A stretch of DNA of 64,000 bases from Parasedimentitalea denitrificans (GCF_011813015.1 NZ_QHLQ01000017.1:32879-96878), one strand, 5' to 3'. Shown: positions 54,081 through 63,475, counted from the stretch's first letter. A program made the numbers and translations. The notes: generated by a model not told the origin, from the letters alone.

Positions 54081-54576
54081 GTTCGTACCTCATTTGTCCA
54101 ATTTCTGGCGAAATCTTTGCCATTTGCCAAGCAGGCTTCTGCATACTCAAAGCGAGCGTGTGTCGCTCATAACCGTGTCGGTCATCTACTTTCGCTCACT
54201 TGGTCCTCTTTCCCCGGTTGAGACAAACGCTGATTTCAGAACTTTTGTAAAAAGCTGAAATTTCTTTGGCGCGTGCTCTGCGCCCTCGAGATATGCCTTC
54301 AAAGCGCGGTGAATTGTGTATTTTCTTCAGTTCGTCAACTTCACGCGGCTGACGCTTATCCGTGGCTCCGAGACATAGTCAATCTGAGTCAGAGCTGGAC
54401 TGCCTTTGCGTTTTTTTGCCTTCCGGGCATAAGTTGATCCTTAGCCATGGCAACTAACTCCAAAATTAGTGCGATCGGAGCTAGAGGTGCAAGAGCGGAT
54501 TCAAGTAACGCAGAAAATGTGTCGTCAAACATTGTCTGTAAACTAACCTCAAAAATAGTGGTCTATCCAGCCATAC
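54081..54576. other. non-coding or decayed region between the ThDP enzyme gene and the IS5 remnant
   Basis: About 500 bases without a convincing gene. One small minus-strand frame, 54389-54532 (47 codons), starts with a hydrophobic stretch (ALLESALAPLAPIALILELV) and continues with MAKDQLMPGRQKNAKA. It lacks a good ribosome site, and past a run of seven A another frame stays open for about 30 codons, so it may be a decayed gene. No family recognised. Confidence 0.35.
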
Positions 54577-55056
54577 GACTTTGTTGCACAAATCCACTGA
54601 CGGTCGCATTTCCCCTTTACCCGGACGGACTTTTCCTACGGCCTCGGTCGCAGGGATACCAAGAGCAGTGTAGTGATTGAGCAAAGGCTCACGTCCAGCC
54701 TCTTTTGACGGTGGTAAAGGGTGCCAAGATCAAGCGCTGCCCAGGCCAGGACGACCAGCTATAGTAGGCTTTCCACTTGCCGCAGTGGCAGCCGAACAGC
54801 ACCTTCAGCGTCAGGCACGCCTGTGTTGCGCGGCGTCGCTTAAACTTTGCTACCGACCGCGCTTGCCTCTCGGCGGTGGCGTTCAGATCATTTCGGGATC
54901 AAACCAAATCGATAGCGATCCCCGGCGCTTCAGTAACGTGCTATAATTCGACCAGCTCGTGACCTTGTACTTCGTAAGGGCCCAACTGCTCATACTGTCC
55001 AGCTATTAAGCTGGATTCATGAGGTGAATCCCACATGGAATTTGTGCAGCAAAGCC
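54577..55056 (-). mobile_element. remnant of an IS5-family insertion sequence with terminal inverted repeats
   Basis: The ends are imperfect inverted repeats: GACTTTGTTGCACAAATCC at 54577-54595, and the reverse complement of 55037-55056 reads GGCTTTGCTGCACAAATTCC, the typical end of IS5-type (IS427/IS1182-like) elements. The 480 bases between hold broken pieces of one transposase in three frames, so the element cannot move by itself. Confidence 0.8.
54690..54972 (-). pseudogene. IS5-family transposase, N-terminal fragment, multiply broken
   Basis: Read leftward, KYKVTSWSNYSTLLKRRGS then LSIWFDPEMI and a TGA stop. In a second frame TQACLTLKVLFG appears, and in a third GTLYHRQKRL. Together they follow the order of an IS5 transposase N-terminus (usual form NWSEYDAALRNRG, IWFDPEMI, QTCLTMKVLFGLPLRQT, STLSRRQKTL). 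The catalytic DDE part is absent, deleted internally. Confidence 0.8.
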
Positions 55057-55186
55057 GAATAGATACATTAAAAACTGTCTGACTTGACAAATCGCTCTGC
55101 TATAAGTTGGGAAAGGAACACTCAATCGGATACTGGATTTTGAATACAGTGAACAATCTTGAAACGTCATTCGAGCCGCAAGCGTC

Positions 55187-57322
55187 GTGAAGGTTCGGCT
55201 TCAGGTCGGCGTGGCCACCGCTTTTACCATCATTACTGTCGTCATGCTCGGGATCGTTGTCGCTTTTCTTTATGCGGGCAATCGCGAACTTGCTTTGCAG
55301 ACAGCACGCAAAGAGATGCTCGAGGCGAGGAACCTCTCGGTCTCGGCCATATTGGAAGCAAAGTCTCAAACTGGGCGTGTTGTCGACGTTATAGCTTCAT
55401 CTGTCGCCGAATTCCCGAAAGGCGTCCGGTCTCTTGAAACGCTGAATGTCCTTCATGCGCTGATTAGGGGCGATGAGCAGTTTTACGGGGTCTATTTTGG
55501 CCTCGAAGACAGTGGTGCGTTTTATCAGAATATTGCTCTGACGGAAGATGTGCAGACCTTTGGGCCTAATGACAGTGAAGTGCCAAAAGGTATCAAGCGG
55601 GTGCTGCGTGTAATCGACGGGCCAGATGACGCCAGAGTTGAGCAATTTTTCTGGGCCACGGATGACGGGTACACAGTGAAATTTGCCGAGGGCTCTGTGG
55701 ATTTCGATCCGCGGAAACGGCCCTGGTACGAAGGCGCATTGGAAAAGGATGGGCTGTTTGTCACGGACCTGTATCGCTTTGAAAGCACGGGGCGGCCAGG
55801 CGTCACTTTTGCCAAACGAATATTGGATAAAACCGGCGCGGTGATTGGTGTTGCGGGTGCCGATATCACTATGTCAACGATTTTGAAGAATTTTGAGGCC
55901 ATCCGGATCGGCGACGAAGGTCTGGTGTTCATGATGAACCAAGATGATCAACTGACGTTATTCTCCGGAACGCGCGCATCAGGAGACGGGGCACAGTTTG
56001 TCAACTCAGGCGCTGAAGGACAGATTGCAGTTGAAAATGGTGTAATCGCCGCCGCCATATCACACTGGACAGAAAACAGAGATCCGTTCTTTCGGTTTTC
56101 TACAGAAAGCGACCACCTGACATTTATCGGGTCAGTCGCGCCAATCCCAGAGATGTTTGGATCCCAACCTATTATCGGTTTTGCAGTCCCCGAGGATGAA
56201 TTTGTCGGCGCGATTAAACAAACAACGACTCAGGTACTGAAAATCAGTGCAGGGGCTCTGGCCCTAGCGATCTTGATCACGGTTCTGGTTGCACGCATGC
56301 TCAGCCAGAAACTTCGGCTTGTAGCGGACGAGGCACGGCGGATCAGGGAATTTGATCTGACGGACGATCTCGACCTGCGCTCATCCATTCGGGAAGTTTC
56401 CGACCTAAATCAGGCCATGTCGAGCATGAAAGCAGGATTGGGCAGCTTTGGTGCCTATGTTCCGAAAGAACTTGTGCGGTCGATTATCTCTAAGGGTGAA
56501 AAGGTCGCTGTGGGTGGTCAGTCTCGCGAAGTCACGATTATGTTCTCGGACCTGCAAGGGTTTACGACACGGACGGAGAACCTTGAACCAGAGGCGCTAA
56601 TGCCAGCCCTGTCCGAGTATTTCGAAACCATGGAAAAGCAGGTTACGGCCCATAGCGGTATAGTCGACAAGTATATCGGTGATGCGGTCATGGCGCTTTG
56701 GAACGCTCAGAAAGCCGATGACAAGCACTGCGAAAACGCCTGCCAGGCAGTACTGGCGTGCCAGCGAGCCGAGGCCGAAATCAATGCCAGCAATCTGTCC
56801 TCACCGCTTGTCCCGTTGCACACGCGCTTTGGCTTGCACTGTGGCACCGTCATCGTTGGCAATGTCGGCTCTTTGTCCCGAATGCAGTACACGGCACTGG
56901 GTTCGAGCGTCAATCTGGCTTCGAGAGTTGAAGGCCTGGGGAAAGTGTATGGCACCCGCGCTCTGGTGACTGAGCCGGTTGTGCTTCACACCGAGGGTTT
57001 GTTCTGTGTTCGAGAAGTAGATATCGTGTCGCCTGCCGGTACAACCAAACCCATCCGAATCTACGAACTTCTAGGGGAAGAGGATGACAGAGGCACCTAT
57101 CCAGCCAGCCCAGAAATGAAGCGGGAAGTTGAGGACTGGAACACCTGTTACGCGCTTTACAGGTTAGAGAGCTGGACAGAAGCGCTTGCCGCATTCGAAG
57201 ATCACCTTGGAAGCAGTTCAAGCCCGATGCTTGTCGACACGTATATCCAAAGATGTCGAAATTTCATCGCACATCCTCCGGACGAGGAGTGGGACGGCGT
57301 CTACTGTTTTAAGACGAAATAG
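55187..57322 (+). CDS. membrane-bound class III adenylate/guanylate cyclase with Cache sensor
   Basis: 711 residues, GTG start at 55187. A membrane helix (VATAFTIITVVMLGIVVAFLY), a periplasmic Cache-type sensor (about 40-340; DFDPRKRPWYEGAL is the dCache signature), a second helix (LALAILITVLVARML), a linker and a class III cyclase domain from about 415. The metal Asp residues are seen in IMFSDLQGFTTRTE and DKYIGDAVMALW, and the Asn/Arg pair in VNLASRVEG; the usual GDxVN has become GSSVN, so base specificity is uncertain. A C-terminal extension of about 90 residues follows. It stands alone between two IS remnants. It makes cAMP (or cGMP) in response to an outside ligand. Confidence 0.9.
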   Translation: MKVRLQVGVATAFTIITVVMLGIVVAFLYAGNRELALQTARKEMLEARNLSVSAILEAKSQTGRVVDVIASSVAEFPKGVRSLETLNVLHALIRGDEQFYGVYFGLEDSGAFYQNIALTEDVQTFGPNDSEVPKGIKRVLRVIDGPDDARVEQFFWATDDGYTVKFAEGSVDFDPRKRPWYEGALEKDGLFVTDLYRFESTGRPGVTFAKRILDKTGAVIGVAGADITMSTILKNFEAIRIGDEGLVFMMNQDDQLTLFSGTRASGDGAQFVNSGAEGQIAVENGVIAAAISHWTENRDPFFRFSTESDHLTFIGSVAPIPEMFGSQPIIGFAVPEDEFVGAIKQTTTQVLKISAGALALAILITVLVARMLSQKLRLVADEARRIREFDLTDDLDLRSSIREVSDLNQAMSSMKAGLGSFGAYVPKELVRSIISKGEKVAVGGQSREVTIMFSDLQGFTTRTENLEPEALMPALSEYFETMEKQVTAHSGIVDKYIGDAVMALWNAQKADDKHCENACQAVLACQRAEAEINASNLSSPLVPLHTRFGLHCGTVIVGNVGSLSRMQYTALGSSVNLASRVEGLGKVYGTRALVTEPVVLHTEGLFCVREVDIVSPAGTTKPIRIYELLGEEDDRGTYPASPEMKREVEDWNTCYALYRLESWTEALAAFEDHLGSSSSPMLVDTYIQRCRNFIAHPPDEEWDGVYCFKTK

Positions 57323-57418
57323 CTGAACGGGGAATCGTATGAGTGGTGATTTACCTCCGAATTGATCCGACGGGGTCAGTCGGGGCAGATCTAGTTCATG
57401 AGTTTTCCCACCGGGGGT

Positions 57419-57682
57419 TGACCACTTCAGTCGTGGCTGCTCGGGCGGTATCGCCAGCCAAATGCTTTTTCATAGTCTCCATGCAGTCCTTTCACCCTTT
57501 GCAGTAGAGGCCCTGGGAATTCCCTCACGACGGAACAGTTCTGCAATGTTGTTCTCGCCACGAAAATCATCCAGTACAATCCGGATTTACTCTTCCGAGA
57601 AATACTGTTTGCGCGTCACAAGCTTGATGTCCTCGACGATCTTTTCTGGCGACTTGTGTCTGCTTCCGGTTGTTTGTCTCAT
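57419..57682 (-). pseudogene. IS3-family transposase orfA remnant
   Basis: Read leftward from ATG 57682: MRQTTGSRHKSPEKIV, then VTRKQYFSEE, a TAA stop, IRIVLDDFRGENNIAEL FRREGIP, a frame change, and METMKKHLAGDTARAATTEV. This follows the orfA of IS3-type elements with TGSRHKSPEKIV...KIRIVLDGLRGE. At least one stop and one frameshift break it; no orfB is seen. The remaining bases between 57323 and 57760 hold nothing else that I recognise. Confidence 0.8.
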
Positions 57683-57760
57683 GCCCTATCGCTAGTGGTT
57701 ACTATGAGCCAACAACACTCTTTTATCAAACACCGCTATATGGCCCCGAAAGTGCTGTCG

Positions 57761-58549
57761 TCAGACACACGACACCAGCGTTTCGATGAACTTAGAGAAT
57801 AACTCGCCCTGTGACCTGATCTGAAGTTTGGAGTACACATTCCGTCTGTGGATACGAACAGTGCCTGGTGAGATTTCTAGAATACGACCAACCGCATCAG
57901 CCGAGTGACCTTTGAGCGTGAATTCCACCACCTGCCTTTCTCTCGGTGTTAACACGCCCTCACCAAAGTTTGTAAAAGCAAGCTCAACACTGTGATGCAA
58001 ACCTCCATTTGACGTTGCACTGGCATCCGCTCCAAACTGCGCTGCCAGATCACTCCAGTGGCGTTGACAGGTGGCCCGCACAACCGGCCAAAACTCGCGT
58101 AGCTGTCGGAATTCTTTTGCTGAAAACGCCTTCTCAGCCCGCATGAGTGAGAGGACAACGGTGGCCTTACCCGGCATTTCAATGAAATACCCAATCTCTT
58201 CAGCCAGACCTGTTCGTGCGTAATAGCTGCGAAAGTACTCACCCTGAAAGAACCTGTCCGGTGCCAGATCTTTGATCCGATACAGGCCGGGTTCGACCTG
58301 ATTTCCACAGGCCAGATAGAAGGGATCCAGAAGATAGGGACCTTCCTGATAGTCTTCTACAAATATCTTCCGCTTGCCTCTGGGAAAGTCGTCGAACAAA
58401 TCCTGTGGCCTGGCTGCTCCGAGATACCCGAAAACAACCGTGTAATCGAATGGTGCGATCCCTTTGAGAGTATCTGACATAGCTTGTGCGAAGTTTTCAG
58501 ACCCAATCGACTCAATGAGTGTTCCGGTCGCGGTTATCAAGGTCTGCAT
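57761..58549 (-). CDS. LuxR-type transcriptional regulator
   Basis: 262 residues. The C-terminal HTH_LuxR is complete (LTPRERQVVEFTLKGHSADAVGRILEISPGTVRIHRRNVYSKLQI contains the domain; two parts quoted only to mark it). The N-terminal 180 residues do not show the autoinducer-site pattern of acyl-homoserine-lactone LuxR proteins and instead resemble the solo LuxR regulators of alphaproteobacterial transport operons. Divergent from the ABC importer, it probably regulates it through the palindrome between them. Confidence 0.88.
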   Translation of the reverse strand: MQTLITATGTLIESIGSENFAQAMSDTLKGIAPFDYTVVFGYLGAARPQDLFDDFPRGKRKIFVEDYQEGPYLLDPFYLACGNQVEPGLYRIKDLAPDRFFQGEYFRSYYARTGLAEEIGYFIEMPGKATVVLSLMRAEKAFSAKEFRQLREFWPVVRATCQRHWSDLAAQFGADASATSNGGLHHSVELAFTNFGEGVLTPRERQVVEFTLKGHSADAVGRILEISPGTVRIHRRNVYSKLQIRSQGELFSKFIETLVSCV

Positions 58550-58574
58550 TTGCCAATTCTCGCCACTACAATCG

Positions 58575-58596
58575 ATATACCAAAAACGTGGTATAT
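58575..58596. promoter_or_regulatory. inverted repeat in the LuxR/ABC divergent promoter
   Basis: ATATACCA (58575-58582), spacer AAAACG, TGGTATAT (58589-58596): perfect 8-base arms, 26 bases upstream of the LuxR start codon and 93 before the ATPase start. A likely site for the LuxR regulator. Confidence 0.65.
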
Positions 58597-58688
58597 ACAG
58601 CCAATGAAGTTTTTCTTACAGTTTTCCCAAATTGGATAGTACTTATCAAATCGGAAAAAGATAGCTATAAATGGAAAACAGGGGATAC

Positions 58689-59792
58689 ATGGGGGCCTGC
58701 ACTCCAGCAGATAGCAAAACAATTGCCGAGCTTCGTGGCGTAACGAAACGTTTTGGTGATGTCCTTGCTGCCAGCGATCTAAATCTGTCGATCCGCGAAG
58801 GTGAATTCCTGTCCTTCCTCGGGCCGTCAGGTTGCGGAAAAACCACTGCTCTCAGAATGCTAGCAGGGTTTGAAGCGCCGACCGAAGGTGATGTTCTGCT
58901 AGATGGTGATGTTGTTAATGACTTGGAGGCACACCACCGCCCAGTCAATATGGTTTTTCAGCAATACGCTTTGTTTCCACATATGACGGTGGCACAAAAC
59001 ATTGGCTATGGATTGCGCCAGCGTCGCCCCAGGTTGCCCAAGGAACAGATTGCGGACAAGGTCAGCAAGACCTTGGAAGTTGTGCAACTCGGTGGCTTTG
59101 AGGACCGCAAAATTTGGGAAATGTCCGGGGGTCAGCAACAGCGTGTGGCCCTGGCGCGGGCGATCATCAACGAACCTAAGCTGCTGTTGCTGGATGAGCC
59201 GATGGCGGCGCTAGATCGCAAGCTGCGCAAAGAGATGCAGATCGAACTGCAAGACCTGCAGCGTCAGTTGGGCATTACTTTTGTTCTTGTGACCCACGAT
59301 CAAGAAGAAGCCCTGTCGATGAGTGACCGCATCTGCATCATGCGCGATGGCCGCATCGTTCAGGTTGGCAGCCCGCAAGAACTGTATGATCGGCCAAATT
59401 CCAGGTATGTGGCCGACTTCGTTGGCACCTCAAATTTCTTTGACGGAAAGGTTGCTGACCAGTCTGGCGAGCTGACAACTGTGTGCTTGAACAACGGGTT
59501 GCATGTTCGTGGAACTCCAGTTGGAGAGTTGATCAGCAGTGGTGAAGTAACAATTAGTGTGCGACCGGAACAAATGACGCTGCACCGTCAAGGTGACGGT
59601 CTAGCAGTAGAGGTTCGCAACCGAATTTTTCTGGGAGAGCACACCGAGTATTTGGTGAACCACGAAGCGCTTGGCGATTTTCTGGTGCTTTCACCGCGAC
59701 AATCTGAACTGACCGAAGGGGCCTTTGGCGTTGGCGACAAGGCGATTGTCTCCTGGGAAGACAGCGCGGCACTCGTACTAGACAGGAACTAA
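58689..59792 (+). CDS. polyamine-type ABC transporter ATP-binding protein (PotA-like)
   Basis: About 367 residues. ABC domain with Walker A GPSGCGKTTALRMLAG, signature MSGGQQQRVALARAI, Walker B LLLLDEPMAALD and switch LVTHDQEEAL; C-terminal TOBE-type domain from about 280. ATG 58689 has AGGGGATAC before it; ATG 58671 has none. PotA/FutC-like length. With the solute-binding and two permease genes downstream it energises import of a polyamine-like or amino-acid-like solute. Confidence 0.9.
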   Translation: MGACTPADSKTIAELRGVTKRFGDVLAASDLNLSIREGEFLSFLGPSGCGKTTALRMLAGFEAPTEGDVLLDGDVVNDLEAHHRPVNMVFQQYALFPHMTVAQNIGYGLRQRRPRLPKEQIADKVSKTLEVVQLGGFEDRKIWEMSGGQQQRVALARAIINEPKLLLLDEPMAALDRKLRKEMQIELQDLQRQLGITFVLVTHDQEEALSMSDRICIMRDGRIVQVGSPQELYDRPNSRYVADFVGTSNFFDGKVADQSGELTTVCLNNGLHVRGTPVGELISSGEVTISVRPEQMTLHRQGDGLAVEVRNRIFLGEHTEYLVNHEALGDFLVLSPRQSELTEGAFGVGDKAIVSWEDSAALVLDRN

Positions 59793-59823
59793 ATCAGACT
59801 GCAACCGTAGGGAGGAAACGGGA

Positions 59824-60981
59824 ATGACAAGAGACAACGATTACATCTCCAAGCAGAAATTCATGCAAGAGTTGGAGAGCTACAGAAAAGGATCGGTGAC
59901 ACGCCGCCATTTTCTAAATGTGACCGGATTGGGCGCTGCCGCGGCAGTTATGGGAGCAGCTGTTCCCGGTTTGCGTCCAAGTCCTGCGTTTGCTGGTGAC
60001 ATCGGCGATCGGGTCATTGTCGCGACCTGGCCCAACTATCACGATCCAGAAAACTTTGAAGCCTTTACCGAAGCAACTGGCGCGCATGTTCAGGTCAATG
60101 TATTTGGCTCAAACGAAGAAATGCTAGCCAAATTGCAAGCCGGTGCGACAGGTTGGGACGTTTACGTGCCGACAAACTACACGATTTCTACCTATGTAGA
60201 AGAAGGCCTGATCGAGCCTTTGGATACCTCGAAGCTGCCAAACTATGATGGGTCAGCCTTTGACGCGCGTTATGCCGAGGCGGGATCCGTCGATGGCACT
60301 CTATATGCCGTGCCAAAGAACTGGGGCTCAACCGGAATGGCGGTCAATACCAAGCACAACGACGGCAAGCCAATCTCGTCTTGGAAAGAGTTCTTTGACA
60401 TTGCGCGGGATAAATTCACCGGCCGCGCGATGGTCCATGACTATCAGCTGACAACAATTGGCAGTGCGCTGAACTATTATGGGTATTCGTTCAATTCAGT
60501 TGACGAGAATGAATTGGCCGACGCCGAAAAACTTCTGATTGATGTAAAGCCGCATCTTTTTGCGATCACTTCGGACTATCAGCCTTCGATGCGTAATGGT
60601 GATGCCTGGCTGACAATCTGCTGGTCTGGCGATGGCAAACAGCTCAATACTGACATGCCGGAAATTCACTACGTTCTGGGCCGTGAAGGGGGAGAGATCT
60701 GGAGCGATTATTACGCCATCCCCAAAGGTGCGCCGCACAAGGACGCAGCCTATGCGCTGATCAACTTCCTGATGGATCCGCAGGTGAATGCCAAAGAAGT
60801 TCTGGCCCACGGCTATCCAACAGCTGATGCCCGAACCTTTGATCTGCTGCCCGAGGCTTTGAAGAATGATCCGATCCTCTTCCCAGCCCAAGAGCTTTTG
60901 ACGCCGCTTGAATTTGGTGCAGCGGCTACGCTGACCGATCCCAACCGTGCTGAACTAATGGCGCGCTTTAAGTCAGCCTAA
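59824..60981 (+). CDS. extracellular solute-binding protein (PotD/PotF-like)
   Basis: 385 residues with a TAT-type signal (VTRRHFLNVTG, cleavage near AFAG). The fold is that of spermidine/putrescine binding proteins: VIVATWPNYHDPENFEAF, GWDVYVPTNYTISTYVEEGLIEPLDTSKLPNY, and DAAYALINFLMDPQVNAK in the C-terminal lobe. The acidic residues that bind amines were not checked one by one. RBS GGGAGG. Confidence 0.9.
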   Translation: MTRDNDYISKQKFMQELESYRKGSVTRRHFLNVTGLGAAAAVMGAAVPGLRPSPAFAGDIGDRVIVATWPNYHDPENFEAFTEATGAHVQVNVFGSNEEMLAKLQAGATGWDVYVPTNYTISTYVEEGLIEPLDTSKLPNYDGSAFDARYAEAGSVDGTLYAVPKNWGSTGMAVNTKHNDGKPISSWKEFFDIARDKFTGRAMVHDYQLTTIGSALNYYGYSFNSVDENELADAEKLLIDVKPHLFAITSDYQPSMRNGDAWLTICWSGDGKQLNTDMPEIHYVLGREGGEIWSDYYAIPKGAPHKDAAYALINFLMDPQVNAKEVLAHGYPTADARTFDLLPEALKNDPILFPAQELLTPLEFGAAATLTDPNRAELMARFKSA

Positions 60982-61002
60982 TCAAGTAGAGGTGAAAACA
61001 AC

Positions 61003-61854
61003 ATGACGAGACGTACACGTAATTGGTTGCTGTTAGCGCCAGCCGGGACTTGGTTCCTGGTGATGCTGATCATACCACTGACTGTTGTTTTCATTTTCAG
61101 CTTTGGAGAGCGGGCACCCGCAGGTGGTGTCGTGCCCGCTTTTACTTTTGAACAATACGCCAATCTTCCGGCGCGCTGGGCAGCGTTCAAAAACACGATG
61201 ACGCTGGCCCCGATTGGCACATTGTCCGCGTTGTTGATTGCATATCCACTGGCCTACTATCTGGCGGTCAAAAGCAGTCCCAAATGGAAAACGATCCTTT
61301 TGGTGCTGGTTATTGTGCCATTCTGGACTTCTATTCTGATCCGTAGCTACGCTTGGATCTTTCTGCTGGGAGGTCGCGGAATTCCGGCCCTTTTGGAATT
61401 GGTTGGGATCGAAGGGGTCCGACTGATCAATACGCCTTTTGCGGTGCTGGTTGGGATCATCTATGGCTACCTGCCTCTGATGGTTTTTCCGATATATGTC
61501 AGTCTCGACAAGCTGGACAAACGCCTGCTCGAGGCGTCGTCCGACCTTGGCGCCAAACCGTGGCGAACATTCCTTCAGATCACTTTGCCACTTTCTATTC
61601 CTGGCATCGCTACCGGATGCATGCTCGTATTCATCCTGTTGATGGGGGAATACCTGATCCCGGCTTTGCTGGGCGGTGGTAAGGTGTTCTTCGTCGGCAA
61701 CGCACTGGTCGATCTGTTTTTGCAATCGCGCAACTGGGCCTATGGCTCGGCGGTGGCGGTGACGCTGGTGGTTGTCATGCTGATTACAGTCACAGTCTAT
61801 ATGCGGCTTATCAATCGTCTTGGCGCTAGCCGCGAAGACGTGTCGATCATGTGA
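61003..61854 (+). CDS. ABC transporter permease, PotB-like
   Basis: 283 residues, six membrane segments, EAA loop LLEASSDLGAKPWRTFLQITLPLSIPG near 185-210. First of the two inner-membrane permeases of the importer, 21 bases after the binding-protein gene with GAGG as ribosome site. Confidence 0.92.
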   Translation: MTRRTRNWLLLAPAGTWFLVMLIIPLTVVFIFSFGERAPAGGVVPAFTFEQYANLPARWAAFKNTMTLAPIGTLSALLIAYPLAYYLAVKSSPKWKTILLVLVIVPFWTSILIRSYAWIFLLGGRGIPALLELVGIEGVRLINTPFAVLVGIIYGYLPLMVFPIYVSLDKLDKRLLEASSDLGAKPWRTFLQITLPLSIPGIATGCMLVFILLMGEYLIPALLGGGKVFFVGNALVDLFLQSRNWAYGSAVAVTLVVVMLITVTVYMRLINRLGASREDVSIM

Positions 61855-61863
61855 GGTGAACCA

Positions 61864-62691
61864 ATGAGACTATATGCAGTTTGCGTTTACCTGTTTTTGT
61901 ACATCCCGATCGGTGTGATCGCGCTGTTCAGCTTTAATGCCGGACGTCATGCAAGCCAACTACAAGGCTTTTCGACCAAATGGTACGGCAAGGCACTGTC
62001 CAATCCCTTTGTCATGGACGCACTGGAAACCAGCCTGATAGTGGCCTTTACCTCTGCCCTTTGTGCCAGTGTTTTTGGCACAATGGCCGCAGTTGCACTG
62101 CAAGGGATCAAAGGCCCAATTCGGGCTGCGTTTGACTTACTGATCTATGTAGCGGTCATGATCCCTGGCATCGTGATCGGGATCGCCACATTGATCGGCT
62201 TAGTTACGGTCTTTGATCAACTAAATCCCTTGATCGCGGCTATCTGGCCAAACGGATTTACACCGCCAAAACTCCGTATGGGGATGGGGTCACTGATTGC
62301 AGCCCATACAATGTTCCTGATGGCGCTGGTGGTGATCATAGTGCGAGCACGGCTTGCTGGAATGGACCGGGCACTGACCGAAGCGTCGTCGGATTTGTAT
62401 GCGACACCAATGGCGACATTTCGGCAAGTAACCTTGCCAATAATTTCTCCCGCGATCCTAGCAGGATTTCTACTCAGCTTCACCTTCAGCTTTGACGATT
62501 TCATCATCGCGTTCTTTGTTGCCGGGTCAGAGACTACGCTGCCGATCTATGTGTTTTCATCCATCCGACGTGGCGTTACCCCAGAGATCAACGCGATTGG
62601 GACGATGGTTCTGGTTGTCTCACTGCTGATGCTGATCACGGCCCAACTACTGCTGCAACGCGGAGGGAAAAAACAAAATGACTCTCGCTGA
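61864..62691 (+). CDS. ABC transporter permease, PotC-like
   Basis: 275 residues, six membrane segments, EAA loop LTEASSDLYATPMATFRQVTLPIISPA, and FSFDDFIIAFFVAGSETTLPIYV near the end, typical of PotC. The second permease; its 3' end overlaps the SDR start by 14 bases, so the dehydrogenase is made with the importer. Confidence 0.92.
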   Translation: MRLYAVCVYLFLYIPIGVIALFSFNAGRHASQLQGFSTKWYGKALSNPFVMDALETSLIVAFTSALCASVFGTMAAVALQGIKGPIRAAFDLLIYVAVMIPGIVIGIATLIGLVTVFDQLNPLIAAIWPNGFTPPKLRMGMGSLIAAHTMFLMALVVIIVRARLAGMDRALTEASSDLYATPMATFRQVTLPIISPAILAGFLLSFTFSFDDFIIAFFVAGSETTLPIYVFSSIRRGVTPEINAIGTMVLVVSLLMLITAQLLLQRGGKKQNDSR

Positions 62692-63475
62692 AACCCCTTT
62701 TACTGCACAATGTTTCCCTGCTCTTGATGGTAAAGTTGCATTGGTAACAGGCGCAGGATCCGGTATTGGACGCGCAGGTGCCATGGCAATGGCTCGACAT
62801 GGGGCAAAAGTGGTTGTCACGGACCTTGATGCCGACAAAGCCGCGCAAGTGGTCGAAGAGCTGCAACTCGAAGGCATAAACGCGGCTTCTGCCGGCCTAG
62901 ATGTAACTGATGACGATGCCGTTTCTGCCGAGATTGATAAGACCGTCAAAACCTACGGTAGCATTGATGTTTTGCACTCACACGCGGGTTATCAAATTGA
63001 AGGCAACCTAGAACAAGTTCCTCTTGAGGGCATGGATCTGTCTTGGCGACTGAACGTCAGATCCCATTTCATAGCCGCCCGCGCGACCGTCGGGCATATG
63101 CGTGCTCAGGGCGGTGGCAGTATCATCGTTACCTCGTCGAATTCGGGTGTTCAATATGACCGCGAGATGATCGCTTATGCCACAACCAAACACGCGGTCG
63201 TGGCCATGACCCGCCAAATGGCGGCGGATTATGCCAAGGACAACATCCGCTTCAACTCCCTATGTCCGGGCTTCATTGATACGCCATTTAATGCCGGTTT
63301 TGAGACGCAAATGGGCGGACGGGACAAGTTAGAGCGCTACGTTGCGAAAACTATTCCGATGGGGCGTTGGGGAACAACCGACGAAATTTCCGATTCAATC
63401 CTGTTTCTCGCATCTGACATGTCCACATTCATGACCGGCCACGCGCTGGTCATTGATGGAGGTGAATGCATCTAA
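62678..63475 (+). CDS. short-chain dehydrogenase/reductase
   Basis: 265 residues, classical SDR: cofactor loop TGAGSGIG at 24-31, Asp49 at the end of the second strand (favours NAD), catalytic Ser in VTSSNSG and Tyr167/Lys171 in YATTK. The usual NNAG motif is SHAG here. RBS GGAGGG. It overlaps the permease gene, so it should oxidise or reduce the imported solute or its product. A second, broken SDR gene follows. Confidence 0.9.
   Translation: MTLAETPFTAQCFPALDGKVALVTGAGSGIGRAGAMAMARHGAKVVVTDLDADKAAQVVEELQLEGINAASAGLDVTDDDAVSAEIDKTVKTYGSIDVLHSHAGYQIEGNLEQVPLEGMDLSWRLNVRSHFIAARATVGHMRAQGGGSIIVTSSNSGVQYDREMIAYATTKHAVVAMTRQMAADYAKDNIRFNSLCPGFIDTPFNAGFETQMGGRDKLERYVAKTIPMGRWGTTDEISDSILFLASDMSTFMTGHALVIDGGECI

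Noticed and set aside
54447..54962. Short plus-strand open frames in the IS remnant region
   Set aside because: They run against broken transposase pieces on the minus strand and lack start signals.
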